Shown here: positions 49,280 through 59,666 of the stretch, in pieces | Numbering within the stretch: position 1 is the first letter of the stretch | Layout: each line of letters opens with the position of its first letter | Assembly: GCF_013342985.1 (NCBI RefSeq) | Contig: NZ_CP054490.1 | Coordinates: 1,054,001-1,118,000 of the forward strand | DNA length: 64,000 bases | Direction: 5' to 3' | Source: Candidatus Ruthia endofausta | GTDB lineage: Bacteria; Pseudomonadota; Gammaproteobacteria; PS1; Pseudothioglobaceae | Notes under the pieces: generated by a model | The model's database searches: none | Seen by the model: the letters and a program-made list of their open reading frames with translations, nothing else | Told to the model about the DNA's origin: nothing | Position numbers and translations under genes: made by a program

Positions 49280-50149
49280 ATGATCGATATCAATTCAACA
49301 CCAATTGCTAGTCTATTAGCAGAGGGTATTTCATACGCAGACATGCAAATGTACGTAGTCATTATGATTGCCCTAGTGGTTGTTATGACAGTGCTAGATT
49401 TGTTACATAAGAAAAGTGCAACTTACTTTTTTAATGCAGCGGCAAAAGCTGAAAAAGATTTAGCCGCAGGTGATGCACCATGTTCATTGGGCAAAGAAGA
49501 AGGCAGACTTAAAGCATTAAGCGCTGGTGATAAAGTAAATATATTAGCAAGTACGATTGCAGTAGATGTTGCAACAGCTGGTGAATTTAGCAATGGACTT
49601 CGTAGATTGGTACATATCCTAACCATGTGGGGCTTCATCCTCTTTAACAGCGCAACTGCCATTATTATTTTTGGTGCTCAAGAGACTCAGATATTAGCAC
49701 AAGTATGGAATATTGGCGCAATCATGTTATTTATTGGTACATTTTGGTATTGGTTTGGCTTTAAAGTAGACACTCAAGCAGAAGGTCATTCATGGACAAG
49801 AATTGTTATTAAAAGAGACATGTTTAGTTTGTCATTAATGGCAACTTCAGTAACCGTACTAGGTTGGAACATCTACGGTGGTGGTACTGGCATATGGTTC
49901 ATCTTAGTTCTTTTTGCGACTGTATCACTATTTGGTGGTGTGTATTGGTCTAAATTCTCTCATATGTTCTTTAAGCCTGCTGCTGCATATAATAAGCGCA
50001 TCATCAAAGCTAATGGCACAAACGAGAACTTGCCTCACGAGACAAGAGACGATGTGTGGCAACAAAACAGACATTCAATGGAGCTTTTAAAAGACGCACC
50101 AATGAATATGGGCCTTGGTATTAAGCGTGAAGCGCCTAAGCACTACTAA
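49280..50149 (+). CDS. aprM: AprM membrane anchor of APS reductase
   Basis: The 289-residue membrane protein has about five helices (near residues 22-44, 113-133, 142-160, 185-203 and 206-226). His residues in helices may ligate haem, but this is not proven from sequence. It lies directly before aprBA, where AprM replaces QmoABC as the quinone-linked electron acceptor of APS reductase in several sulfur oxidisers. The hydrophilic C terminus of about 60 residues faces one side of the membrane. Confidence 0.87.
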   Translation: MIDINSTPIASLLAEGISYADMQMYVVIMIALVVVMTVLDLLHKKSATYFFNAAAKAEKDLAAGDAPCSLGKEEGRLKALSAGDKVNILASTIAVDVATAGEFSNGLRRLVHILTMWGFILFNSATAIIIFGAQETQILAQVWNIGAIMLFIGTFWYWFGFKVDTQAEGHSWTRIVIKRDMFSLSLMATSVTVLGWNIYGGGTGIWFILVLFATVSLFGGVYWSKFSHMFFKPAAAYNKRIIKANGTNENLPHETRDDVWQQNRHSMELLKDAPMNMGLGIKREAPKHY

Positions 50150-50180
50150 TATTAATTAAATAAGAAGAGAGGAAAATAAT

Positions 50181-50660
50181 ATGCCAACTTTTGTATATAT
50201 GACTCGTTGTGATGGTTGTGGACATTGTGTAGATATCTGCCCATCTAACATTATGCACATTGATGATAAATATCGTCGTGCTTATAATATTGAACCAAAC
50301 ATGTGCTGGGAGTGTTATTCATGTGTTAAAGCATGCCCACATCAAGCAATTGATGTGCGTGGTTATGCAGACTTTGCACCACTAGGACACAGTGTTCGCG
50401 TTATTCGTGACGAAGAGAAAGGCACCATTGCATGGAGAGTTAAATTCCGTGACGGTCGTGTGAAGAACTTCTTATCACCAATTACAACTCAACCATGGGG
50501 AACTAAGATTCCTGATTTCAGAAATGAGCCTGAGCCTAGTGATGAGATGCGTAACTCGCAGTTATTAGCATTTGAGCCTAAATATATTCGTATGGATGAT
50601 GACGATATTCACACGTTAGAATCTAACGGTTTGAAATTTAAAGAAGGAGTGTACTACTAA
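50181..50660 (+). CDS. aprB: APS reductase beta subunit (iron-sulfur)
   Basis: The 159-residue protein starts MPTFVYMTRCDGCGHCVDIC and carries two 4Fe-4S motifs, CDGCGHCVDICPSN near residue 10 and CWECYSCVKACPHQAI near residue 45. It relays electrons between AprA FAD and the membrane acceptor. The C-terminal tail wraps the alpha subunit in known structures. The stop overlaps the aprA start by one base (TAATG). Confidence 0.97.
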   Translation: MPTFVYMTRCDGCGHCVDICPSNIMHIDDKYRRAYNIEPNMCWECYSCVKACPHQAIDVRGYADFAPLGHSVRVIRDEEKGTIAWRVKFRDGRVKNFLSPITTQPWGTKIPDFRNEPEPSDEMRNSQLLAFEPKYIRMDDDDIHTLESNGLKFKEGVYY

Positions 50661-52543
50661 TGGGTATTAAAACAATTGTAGAAGACAACATTGATATTTT
50701 AGTTGTTGGTGCTGGTTTAGGCGGTACAGGTGCCGCTTATGAGGCTAGATATTGGGGTCGTAATAAAAAGATTATCATTGCAGAAAAGGCAAACATTAAC
50801 CGTTCAGGTGCTGTCGCTCAAGGTTTATATGCAATTAACTGTTATATGGGCACTCGTTTCGGTGAGAACAATCCTGAAGACCATGTGCGTTATGCACGTA
50901 TGGATTTAATGGGTATGGTTCGTGAAGACTTGCTGTTTGACATGGCTCGCCATGTTGACTCTGCAGTGCATAAGTTTGAAGAATGGGGCCTTCCATTAAT
51001 GAAGGATCCTAAAAGAGAAGACATTGGTGCTTACATGCGCGAAGGTCGTTGGCAGATTATGATTCACGGTGAATCATATAAGCCTATTGTTGCTGAAGCT
51101 GCAACTAAGCAAGTTGACAAAGTTTACAACCGTATTATGGTTACCCATTTGCTAATGGATGACGCACAAGAAAATCGTGTTGCTGGCGCTGTCGGTTTTA
51201 ACGTACGTACTGGTAATTACCATGTGTTTAAGTCTAAGACTACTATTGTTGGTGCTGGTGGTGCGTCTAATATCTTTAAGCCTCGTTCAGTGGGTGAAGG
51301 TATGGGTCGTGTATGGTATGCACCATGGTCTTCTGGCTCTGCATATGGCTTACTAATTGAGGCTGGTGCGAAGATGACACAAATGGAAAATCGTATCGTT
51401 CTTGCTAGGTTTAAAGATGGTTATGGTCCTGTTGGCGCATACTTCTTACATCTTAAAACCTACACTCAAAATGGTTATGGTGAGGAGTATGAATCTAAGT
51501 GGTTTCCAGCACTGTCGAAAATGGTAGGTAAAGAATATCTAGATACAGAAGGTCAACATTTATCTCATAAGCCAATTCCAACTTGTTTGCGTAATCATGC
51601 ATTTATCAGTGAGGTAAATGCCGGTCGTGGTCCAATTCACATGGTAACAATGGAGGCATTTCAAGACCCTCATTTAGAAGAAGTTGGTTGGGAAAACTTT
51701 TTAGGAATGACAGTTGGTCAAGCAGTGCTTTGGGCGGCAACAGACGTTGACCCTAAATACGAAAATCCTGAATTAACAACGTCTGAGCCATATGTAATGG
51801 GTTCACATGCTACTGGTTGTGGTGCATGGTGTTCAGGTCCTGAGGACATCTCTCCTGATGAATACTTCTGGGGCTATAATCGCATGACGACGGTAGATGG
51901 TTTGTTTGGTGCAGGTGATACTGTTGGTGGTACGCCACATGCGTTCTCATCAGGCTCATTTACCGAAGGTCGTTTAGCTGCTAAGGCAGCATGCAAGTAC
52001 ATTGATGATGGTAAGGGAGAAGGGATTAAAGTGTCTGATAAGCAAATTTCTGACCGTAAAACGCAAATCTTTAAATTTTTAGAGAATTATACGGTTGGTC
52101 GTAATGAAATTGTTGCCGGTACAGTATCGCCAAGTTACATTTTGCCGATGAGCGGATTGCAACGTTTGCAAAAGCTTATGGACGAGTATTGTGGCGGTGT
52201 TACTGTTTCTTATGTAACCAACGACAAGTTGCTAAATATAGGTTTGAAGAAGTTAGCCATTTTAGAAGAAGATTTAGAGCACATTGGTGCAGAAGATCTT
52301 CATCAGTTGATGCGTGGGTGGGAATTAAGACACCGTCACCGTACTTCTGAATGCGTGACTCAGCATACTTTGTTCCGTAAAGAAACTCGCTGGCCTGGTT
52401 ACTATTATCGTGGTGATGCTATGAAATTAGATGATAAAAATTGGCATGTATTGACAGTTTCTCATCGCGATTGTGTTACTGGTGAATACACACTAGAGAA
52501 GGCACCTTGTTACCATTTAGTTGGCGAGGAAGATGAGAAATAG
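50660..52543 (+). CDS. aprA: APS reductase alpha subunit (flavoprotein)
   Basis: The 627-residue flavoprotein oxidises sulfite plus AMP to APS. The FAD site ILVVGAGLGGTGAAYEARYW starts near residue 13. AEKANINRSGAVAQGLYAIN near 40 is the family signature, and ATGCGAWCSGPEDISPDEYF near 385 and GLFGAGDTVGGTPHAFSSGS near 416 follow. Length is slightly under the usual 630-660 residues but complete. It forms a heterodimer with AprB. It is followed by three small genes without an intervening terminator. Confidence 0.97.
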   Translation: MGIKTIVEDNIDILVVGAGLGGTGAAYEARYWGRNKKIIIAEKANINRSGAVAQGLYAINCYMGTRFGENNPEDHVRYARMDLMGMVREDLLFDMARHVDSAVHKFEEWGLPLMKDPKREDIGAYMREGRWQIMIHGESYKPIVAEAATKQVDKVYNRIMVTHLLMDDAQENRVAGAVGFNVRTGNYHVFKSKTTIVGAGGASNIFKPRSVGEGMGRVWYAPWSSGSAYGLLIEAGAKMTQMENRIVLARFKDGYGPVGAYFLHLKTYTQNGYGEEYESKWFPALSKMVGKEYLDTEGQHLSHKPIPTCLRNHAFISEVNAGRGPIHMVTMEAFQDPHLEEVGWENFLGMTVGQAVLWAATDVDPKYENPELTTSEPYVMGSHATGCGAWCSGPEDISPDEYFWGYNRMTTVDGLFGAGDTVGGTPHAFSSGSFTEGRLAAKAACKYIDDGKGEGIKVSDKQISDRKTQIFKFLENYTVGRNEIVAGTVSPSYILPMSGLQRLQKLMDEYCGGVTVSYVTNDKLLNIGLKKLAILEEDLEHIGAEDLHQLMRGWELRHRHRTSECVTQHTLFRKETRWPGYYYRGDAMKLDDKNWHVLTVSHRDCVTGEYTLEKAPCYHLVGEEDEK

Positions 52544-52614
52544 AGATTTAGTTTAAATTTTTATCTACTGTATGTATATTTTAAGAAAAAACGTTTCGTT
52601 GGAGTATTGAATAA

Positions 52615-52965
52615 ATGAACATTATTGATAAAACAGATGAGGAAATTTTAGCGATTGCAAGTCCAATGTGGGATGACTTGATTAAATATTCTAATAATAG
52701 TAATTATGGTGCTTTTAGTCGTCATTTTTCAGAGGATTTTTTGCGTGGTGCTAATGAAATTGAAATGGGTAAACAGTTTGCCCGTAGCGAGCTAACCAAA
52801 GGTCTTGAAAAAGGTGCAGAATATTTGGGTATGATTCGTCGTGGTCAGCATGTAACCGTGTTATATAAACAAACTCACTCTAAAAAAGAGGGTGAGTACT
52901 TAGGCAGACTCGTGCTTGGTTATGAAGATGATATGGTTAAGATTTTTGGCACAACAATTTTTTAA
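52615..52965 (+). CDS. Small protein of unknown function downstream of aprA
   Basis: The 116-residue soluble protein has no signal peptide. The pattern WDDLIKYSNNSNYGAFSRHF and the later LGMIRRGQHVTVLYKQT resemble small alpha+beta NTF2-like folds, but this is only an impression. It has a GGAG ribosome binding site and lies 71 bases after aprA and 5 bases before the SlyD-like gene, so it may belong to the same transcript. The function is unknown. Confidence 0.75.
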   Translation: MNIIDKTDEEILAIASPMWDDLIKYSNNSNYGAFSRHFSEDFLRGANEIEMGKQFARSELTKGLEKGAEYLGMIRRGQHVTVLYKQTHSKKEGEYLGRLVLGYEDDMVKIFGTTIF

Positions 52966-52970
52966 AAGCT

Positions 52971-53477
52971 GTGGATAATACTATTCAAGATTCTAAATAT
53001 GTCGAACTTATCTATAAGGTCATTGATAAAAAAACCGGTAACGTCTTTTCAGAAATTGAATATCCAGTCGGTTATGTACACGGTGTTAACGATACATTAG
53101 ACAAAAAGGTTATTGCTGAATTAGAAGGTAGAAAGCAGGGCGATATCATTGAGATTAACATTGATGTAGAGAAAATCTACGGATTTCGTGATGAATCTTT
53201 AGTTTTTATTGATAAAATTGAAAATGTCCCACCAGAATATCAAAAAGTTGGTACTAAGGTTGTTATGGAAAATTCTAAAGGAGATCCTAAGGAATTTTTG
53301 GTCACTAAAGTCGATAATAAGACAGTTACCATTGATGGCAATAATCCACTTTGTAGCCGTGAAGTTAAATTTTCGCTCGAAATTCTTTTAGTGCGTGATG
53401 CAACGGATGAAGAGATGGAAGCAGGTGGTATGATAGATGAGCAACCAGATATGGAACAATTATTAACAATGCATTAA
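52971..53477 (+). CDS. slyD: FKBP-type peptidyl-prolyl isomerase, SlyD-like
   Basis: The 168-residue protein has the SlyD layout, an FKBP half interrupted by an insert-in-flap chaperone domain. It has YKVIDKKTGNVFSEIEYPVG then YVHGVNDTLDKKVIAELEGR, followed by the insert domain and TIDGNNPLCSREVKFSLEIL. SlyD usually has N-H-P-L; here the His is Asn. The His/Cys-rich metal-binding tail of E. coli SlyD is absent. The start codon is GTG. Its place after aprMBA suggests folding help for sulfur-oxidation proteins, which is inference. Confidence 0.9.
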   Translation: MDNTIQDSKYVELIYKVIDKKTGNVFSEIEYPVGYVHGVNDTLDKKVIAELEGRKQGDIIEINIDVEKIYGFRDESLVFIDKIENVPPEYQKVGTKVVMENSKGDPKEFLVTKVDNKTVTIDGNNPLCSREVKFSLEILLVRDATDEEMEAGGMIDEQPDMEQLLTMH

Positions 53478-53479
53478 TT

Positions 53480-53839
53480 ATGAGTATTGACTTTACAGAA
53501 TCAGAAATAAAGACTATTCAAAGTGCGGTTGATTTTCGTTGGAGAAAAGAAAAAATTAAAGTTAATTTGGCTGATATTGAAATTACCAAAGAAGATGAAG
53601 ATGAGCTAACGCTTTTTCCGGCAGCTGTTTGGGAGGATAAAAATTCAACTTTTATTATTTTAAAAATAGGCGTATTTTCTTATAAAAGTTTCTTTTATTA
53701 TTTGTCTGATGAACGCTTTGATACTGGTGTTCCTGAGTATAACGATTTGTATGAGTGTGCAGATAAGTTGTTAAAAGCGCAAGCGGATTTTATTCTGAGT
53801 AAAAACACGAAAGATTTAAATCTACATATGCAAAAATAA
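53480..53839 (+). CDS. Small acidic protein of unknown function
   Basis: The 119-residue protein is charged, with many Asp, Glu and Lys, and no membrane segment. FPAAVWEDKNSTFIILKIGV near residue 45 and FYYLSDERFDTGVPEYNDLY near 72 are the most distinctive parts. No family is recognised. It starts 2 bases after the slyD stop, so it is translated from the same message as slyD and the unknown gene before it. Confidence 0.75.
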   Translation: MSIDFTESEIKTIQSAVDFRWRKEKIKVNLADIEITKEDEDELTLFPAAVWEDKNSTFIILKIGVFSYKSFFYYLSDERFDTGVPEYNDLYECADKLLKAQADFILSKNTKDLNLHMQK

Positions 53840-53914
53840 CCCCCTGTTTTAAGTTTTAAAAAAAGACATGCTATGAGATAATAGTTTTCGCCTTTTGATT
53901 GTTTGTTTAGATAT

Positions 53915-53940
53915 AAAAAAAGGGTGAACTTATCAACCCC
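53915..53940 (-). terminator. Terminator of hppA
   Basis: On the minus strand GGGGTTGATAAG then TTCACCC forms a hairpin with one bulged base, followed by seven T residues (A run 53915-53921 on the plus strand). It lies 27 bases beyond the hppA stop. An outer AAAAGGG/CCCTTTT pairing could also serve the plus-strand gene set ending at 53839. Confidence 0.65.
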
Positions 53941-53966
53941 TTCCCTTTTAATGAATCGATTAATGA

Positions 53967-55967
53967 TTATAAAAGAGGAATAATCATAATTGCAACAATA
54001 TTAATAATCTTAATTAGTGGATTAATAGCAGGCCCTGCTGTATCTTTGTATGGGTCGCCCACTGTATCACCAGTAACAGAAGCTTTATGAGCATCTGAGC
54101 CTTTACCACCAAAGTGACCATCTTCGATATATTTTTTAGCGTTATCCCATGCACCACCACCTGTGGTCATTGAGATTGCAACAAAAATACCCGTTGCGAT
54201 AGAGCCGATTAGTAGTCCGCCTAGTGCCTCAGCGCCTAATAGCAAGCCAACGATAACTGGAAATGCAATTGGCAAAATAGAAGGTAATATCATTTCTTTA
54301 ATGGCAGATTTAGTGAGCATGTCAACTGCTTTAGAATAATCAGGCTTTTGTGTGTAATTCATAATACCTGGCATTTCTCTAAACTGGCGACGTACTTCAT
54401 TGACAATACCACCTGCAGCACGACCAACAGCCTCCATTGCCATTGCGCCAAATAAATAAGGCACTAAGCCACCTAAGAATAAACCAATGATTACTTTATG
54501 ATTAGACAAGTCAAATGCAATGTCTTTGAATTGTTCAATAGTACGTAGTTCATTAGTAAAGTCGGCAAATAATACCAGTGCTGCCAAACCAGCAGAGCCA
54601 ATTGCATAGCCTTTAGTTATTGCTTTGGTTGTATTACCAACGGCATCTAGAGGATCGGTAATGTTGCGAATTTTTTCTGGAAGTTCAGCCATTTCTGCGA
54701 TGCCACCTGCATTGTCCGTAATTGGACCATAGGCATCAAGTGCGACAATAACGCCTGTCATTGACAACATAGCTGTTGCTGCAATTGCAATGGCGTATAA
54801 GCCGCCCAATTCATGCGCACCCCAAATACTCGCGCATACTGCAAGTACAGGAAGAGCAGTAGATTTCATACTCAAGCCAATACCGGCAATAACGTTAGTA
54901 CCATCACCTGTGAGTGATGCCTCAGCAACATGTTGTACAGGGCTGTGTTCAGTTGACGTGTAATACTCTGTTACCACAACCATAACAGCTGTTAGCGCTA
55001 AGCCGATCAGTGATGCGTAGAATAAATCCATCCCCATATTCATGTCATTGGTAATAAAGTAAAAAGCAATTGCAGCCAATCCCGCTGAAACGATTAAGCC
55101 TTTATATAGAGCACTCATAATAGAGCCACCATTAGAGACTTTAACAAAAAAAGTACCTATAATAGAGGTAATAATTGAGGCTGAGCCTAAAGCTAAGGGA
55201 TATAAAATAGCATTATTGCCTAAACCTAAGATACCCGCAAGCATCATGGTTGCAACAATAGTAACTGCATAAGTTTCAAATAAGTCAGCAGCCATACCTG
55301 CACAATCACCAACATTATCACCAACATTATCAGCAATCACTGCAGGATTGCGTGGGTCGTCTTCTGGAATGCCAACCTCAACTTTACCAACAATGTCAGC
55401 ACCAACGTCAGCACCTTTGGTGAAGATGCCACCGCCTAAACGTGCAAAAATTGAAATAAGCGAGCCACCAAATGCAAGACCAATAAGCGCGTGCAATGCA
55501 TCTTTTTGTGCAACGCCATATTCAATCATGCCGGCGTAGTAACCAGAAACACCTAATAGTGCCAAGCCAACAACCAATATACCTGTAACAGCACCACCTT
55601 TAAAGGCAACTTGGAAAGCGGCATTCATGCCGTTATTAGCCGCTTGTGCTGTGCGAGAATTAGACTTAACTGACACATTCATACCAATATAGCCTGTTGC
55701 GCCTGACAATACTGCACCAACTAAAAAGCCGAGACCAACGGCGATACCTAAAAAATAAGTAATGATGACAAGCAAAACAACACCTACCATAGCAATGGTT
55801 GAGTATTGACGATTTAGGTAAGCATTTGCGCCTTGTGCAATTGCATCTGAAATTTCTTTCATTTTGTCATTACCTGCAGGCTGTTTGTTAATCCAGGTAA
55901 TTGTAAATAGGCCGTATAAAACAGCGATAATTGATGCCGAAATGGCAAGGATAAGAATTGTATCCAT
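53967..55967 (-). CDS. hppA: Membrane-bound proton-pumping pyrophosphatase
   Basis: The protein of about 666 residues has some 15-16 membrane helices and couples pyrophosphate hydrolysis to ion pumping, or the reverse. Catalytic segments are [19 protein letters not shown] and [20 protein letters not shown] near residues 190-230, with DNAGGIAEM near 430 and [20 protein letters not shown] at the end. [10 protein letters not shown] has Lys where K+-dependent enzymes have Ala, so a K+-independent H+ pump is predicted. The longer frame to 56000 adds 11 residues; ATG 55967 with an AGGAG site is preferred. Confidence 0.96.
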   Translation of the reverse strand: MDTILILAISASIIAVLYGLFTITWINKQPAGNDKMKEISDAIAQGANAYLNRQYSTIAMVGVVLLVIITYFLGIAVGLGFLVGAVLSGATGYIGMNVSVKSNSRTAQAANNGMNAAFQVAFKGGAVTGILVVGLALLGVSGYYAGMIEYGVAQKDALHALIGLAFGGSLISIFARLGGGIFTKGADVGADIVGKVEVGIPEDDPRNPAVIADNVGDNVGDCAGMAADLFETYAVTIVATMMLAGILGLGNNAILYPLALGSASIITSIIGTFFVKVSNGGSIMSALYKGLIVSAGLAAIAFYFITNDMNMGMDLFYASLIGLALTAVMVVVTEYYTSTEHSPVQHVAEASLTGDGTNVIAGIGLSMKSTALPVLAVCASIWGAHELGGLYAIAIAATAMLSMTGVIVALDAYGPITDNAGGIAEMAELPEKIRNITDPLDAVGNTTKAITKGYAIGSAGLAALVLFADFTNELRTIEQFKDIAFDLSNHKVIIGLFLGGLVPYLFGAMAMEAVGRAAGGIVNEVRRQFREMPGIMNYTQKPDYSKAVDMLTKSAIKEMILPSILPIAFPVIVGLLLGAEALGGLLIGSIATGIFVAISMTTGGGAWDNAKKYIEDGHFGGKGSDAHKASVTGDTVGDPYKDTAGPAINPLIKIINIVAIMIIPLL

Positions 55968-56089
55968 TACTTTATTTTCTCCTTTTTGATTTGTGTGCAA
56001 ATTTTCTTCAGGATTGATTATAGTTAATAATTGTCTATATAGTAAGACGATAATCTAATAATTTAATAGAACTAACTTATGTTAACTAT

Positions 56090-57095
56090 TGATAGAGTAT
56101 TATTAAGCGCTAATTTTCGTTCCAATATTTGCTTTTAATGCCATGATCTAAATCTGCCTCAATTAAGTGAGATCTAAGTTTAAGTAGTTTTTTAATAAGG
56201 ACAAGCTCGGCTTTTTTTAGCTTAAAGCGTCTGAGGTACGGTTAACCACGATACCTAAAAGCTCTGTAATAGCATTTTCCAATTGAATTTTGGGAAATAG
56301 GCATTAACTGGGACACCAGAGTTTCTGCTTGATACTTGGGCAAAAAAAACTGCGATTAAAGTCTAAAAATCCTTTTAAAATTTAATCATACTTTTTCCAA
56401 AAATCAATATTTTTGAAACTTTCAATACCACCTTGAATTTTCCAACTAGGGGCAATCCTTGTGGATATCCAGTTAGTTTAAGAGTTAAGACTTTGGGCCA
56501 GTGACGAGTCTAAGTATTTTTAAGTCCAAAGCGGATAAAAATTCAGTATAAACATCCTGCATATAAGCGGTAAATAAGGAACGTTGACCATCGTCTGTTA
56601 GATTAGGGTTGTTAGTGTCGGCTAGTCTTGCGTGTGTAAGCCGCTTCTTTGTCAAAGACGATAAAATGATTATGCAGCATTCTAATGCTAGGTACGTCTG
56701 CATTAGTCATTGGCCAAGTGGCATCAAGTGATGCCTCACCAGCAAGAATGAGATATTTGTCTGGATCTGGGTAATGTTTTAACATAAAGCCAATAATAAT
56801 TTGGTTCATGCGATTTTTACTTTAAGGTAGCTGTGTGCGTCGCACTGGATGATCTAAAGGGTTCAGAATGCTTTTAGAGGTGTTGTAAATAATACAATCG
56901 AATTCATTTGAATGCCCTAAAGTTTTTCGATAAAATCGTTAGGCAATAAGCCGTTATTTTGGGTTAAATCTTGAAGATTTTCAGGCGAGTTAAAAACTTG
57001 TTTGGTTTCCAACCCCCCTTGAGATCCAAAGGATGGGGCGGGGGGGCGAAAGGGATGTTAATTTCTCTTGGATCAAATTTAATCATAAGAGATTA
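56090..57095 (-). pseudogene. Decayed locus between hppA and adk, families not recognised
   Basis: About 1000 bases hold no intact gene. Minus-strand pieces include MNQIIIGFMLKHYPDPDKYL then ILAGEASLDATWPMTNADVP (56809 downwards) and, after a frameshift, TNNPNLTDDGQRSLFTAYMQ near 56620. A further piece near 57088 starts MIKFDPREINIPFAPPP and continues in another frame as QVFNSPENLQDLTQNNGLLP. All have several stops. They may be one or two former genes. No family is recognised. A run GGGGCGGGGGGGCG at 57035-57048 is unusual for this genome. Confidence 0.6.
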
Positions 57096-57101
57096 AATTG
57101 T

Positions 57102-57770
<669 letters not shown>

Positions 57771-57790
57771 TTATTTAATGTCTCTAGTCA

Positions 57791-57844
57791 GAAGCAAAAC
57801 TCCTGGCTATTTTTTTTTACTAAAAAACCAGAAAGCTTTGCTTC
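57791..57844. terminator. Inverted repeat between pfp and adk
   Basis: GAAGCAAA (57791-57798) is complementary to TTTGCTTC (57837-57844), and CTGG (57803-57806) to CCAG (57828-57831), around an A/T-rich loop. On the minus strand it stands after the pfp stop and before adk. It may be a terminator, partial, or a processing hairpin. Confidence 0.5.
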
Positions 57845-57857
57845 CTGAAAGTAATAC

Positions 57858-59102
57858 TTAAACTTCAAATGGGACTAATTTTTTATCTACCACTATCTTC
57901 TTCATCACCACATAATCAGGCAAGCCGTTCTTGTATGGTGGATAATCTTCACCTTCAATAAGTGGTTGTAAATATTCACGACAAGCGTCAGTAATACCAA
58001 AACCATCGTCGGAAATGTAGTTTGTAGGCATCATCTTTTCAACATTAGCGATGTCTTTTAACTCGCTTGAGCCAATTTCCCAAGTGTAGGGGTTATTTGA
58101 GGTGCGAATAATGGTAGGCATGACTGAATTTTTACCTTCAAGTGCCATATTAACAGCCGCTTCACCTAATGCATAAGCTTGTTCAACATCGGATTTTGAA
58201 GCTAAGTGACGAGCAGCACGTTGCAGGTAATCTGCAACTGCCCAGTGGTACTTATAACCTAAGGTGTCTTTGATTAAATTGGCAACCACAGGTGCTGCAC
58301 CACCAAGTTGTGCATGGCCAAAGTCATCGCGAGTGCCTTGTTCTGCCAAAAAGCGACCATCTGGCCATTTTGTACCTTCGGATACAACGATTGTGCAATA
58401 GCCAAATTCTTTGACGTTTTTGTCAATTTTAGCTAAAAATTTCTTTTCATCAAAATCAACCTCTGGGAATAAAATTACCACAGGTATTGAATCATCAACT
58501 AAGCCACCTGCTGCTGCAATCCAACCCGTATGACGACCCATTACTTCAAGGACGAAAATTTTAGTTGAGGTTGCCGCCATTGAGGCCACGTCAAAACTAG
58601 CTTCCATAGTAGAAACAGCAATATATTTAGCAACTGAACCGAAACCTGGACAGTTGTCTGTAATTGGTAAGTCGTTATCCACTGTTTTAGGTACATGAAT
58701 GGCTTGAATTGGGTAGCCCATTGATTCAGATAATTGAGAGACCTTTAAGCAGGTATCTGCTGAATCGCCACCGCCATTGTAGAAAAAATAACCAACATCA
58801 TACGCTTTAAATACTTCAATTAGTCTTTCATATTCTGTTTTGTTGGCCTCTAAAGATTTCATTTTATAACGACAAGAGCCAAAGCCACCAGAAGGCGTAT
58901 GTTTTAAGGCCTTAATATCAGCACTAGATTCTTTTGATGTGTCAATTAAATTTTCAGTGAGTGCGCCGATAATGCCGTTTTGACCTGCATATATCGTGCC
59001 GATTTTATCTGGATGTTTGCGCGTTGTTTCAATCACGCCACAAGCTGATGCATTAATCACAGCAGTCACGCCACCTGATTGGGCATAAAAAGCATTTTTC
59101 AT
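57858..59102 (-). CDS. pfp: PPi-dependent 6-phosphofructokinase
   Basis: The 414-residue enzyme interconverts fructose 6-phosphate and fructose bisphosphate with pyrophosphate. In the phosphate-donor loop, NGGGDSADT has Asp at the place where ATP enzymes have Gly, and PKTVDNDLPITDN has Lys after Pro; both mark PPi use. The first loop AQSGGVTAVINASACG and the later EVMGRHTGWIAAAGGL near 188 are family typical. In several thiotrophic symbionts this enzyme is proposed to replace FBPase and SBPase in the Calvin cycle, linking PPi to HppA. The pathway role here is inference from context. Confidence 0.94.
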   Translation of the reverse strand: MKNAFYAQSGGVTAVINASACGVIETTRKHPDKIGTIYAGQNGIIGALTENLIDTSKESSADIKALKHTPSGGFGSCRYKMKSLEANKTEYERLIEVFKAYDVGYFFYNGGGDSADTCLKVSQLSESMGYPIQAIHVPKTVDNDLPITDNCPGFGSVAKYIAVSTMEASFDVASMAATSTKIFVLEVMGRHTGWIAAAGGLVDDSIPVVILFPEVDFDEKKFLAKIDKNVKEFGYCTIVVSEGTKWPDGRFLAEQGTRDDFGHAQLGGAAPVVANLIKDTLGYKYHWAVADYLQRAARHLASKSDVEQAYALGEAAVNMALEGKNSVMPTIIRTSNNPYTWEIGSSELKDIANVEKMMPTNYISDDGFGITDACREYLQPLIEGEDYPPYKNGLPDYVVMKKIVVDKKLVPFEV

Positions 59103-59150
59103 AATTAGTTTCCTAAAATAACAAACTAATAATTATACTTTATAAACCAA

Positions 59151-59587
59151 TTATGATTTTTCTAAAATGTGTTTAAGGTTTGTAAAACTTTGGTTTAGCT
59201 CAAAGGAAAATTCTTTAGCCAACAACAAGTGTTCAAGTAATTGCATGGTGTCATCTGCATATTCGTGTACCAGTTTATTACGTAATAAACGCATATCTAT
59301 CTAATTGCCAGCATTATTAATAATGCTAAGCTACTCTACTAATCAATGTAGATTACCAATCGCCGTTTTTGGGATTCCGTCAGACTACTTGAGGAAAAGT
59401 GGTAATAATTTATCCACAAACAATGTCTTGCATGCGTGAAAATTTAGACACAAAAAGATTCTAGCCTGTCAATGCCTTCAGGTGTTTACAAGGTGTTTTC
59501 TAACCACTTGGTATTTAAATTATCTTCAGAGAATAAGCGCCCAATTACGCCTTTTACCAACAAATCCTCTTTGTTAAAAATAATCAT
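59151..59587 (-). pseudogene. Decayed HEPN/HepT-like protein
   Basis: From 59587 the text MIIFNKEDLLVKGVIGRLFS stops at about 59490; other frames give IDRLESFCV and the end MRLLRNKLVHEYADDTMQLL followed by FSFELNQSFTNLKHILEKS. The last stretch holds RNKLVHEY, the RX4HXY motif of HEPN ribonucleases such as the HepT toxins. Many stops separate the parts. It is the remains of a HEPN protein, whose nucleotidyltransferase partner is not seen. Confidence 0.65.
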
Positions 59588-59666
59588 AATTTAGTTAATT
59601 CTATTCCTGTCAGTGAGTCTCATATGCTTAATTTATTAATTAATTTCTGTATCATGTTTTATTTGT

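Noticed and set aside
57013-57048. G-rich run and nearby C run, considered as a target for the C-rich loop of the RNA candidate at 622-675 or as a G-quadruplex.
   Set aside because: The only coding-like text here is on the minus strand, so its transcript would carry C, not G. The locus is dead. A quadruplex needs four separated G runs, which are not clear.
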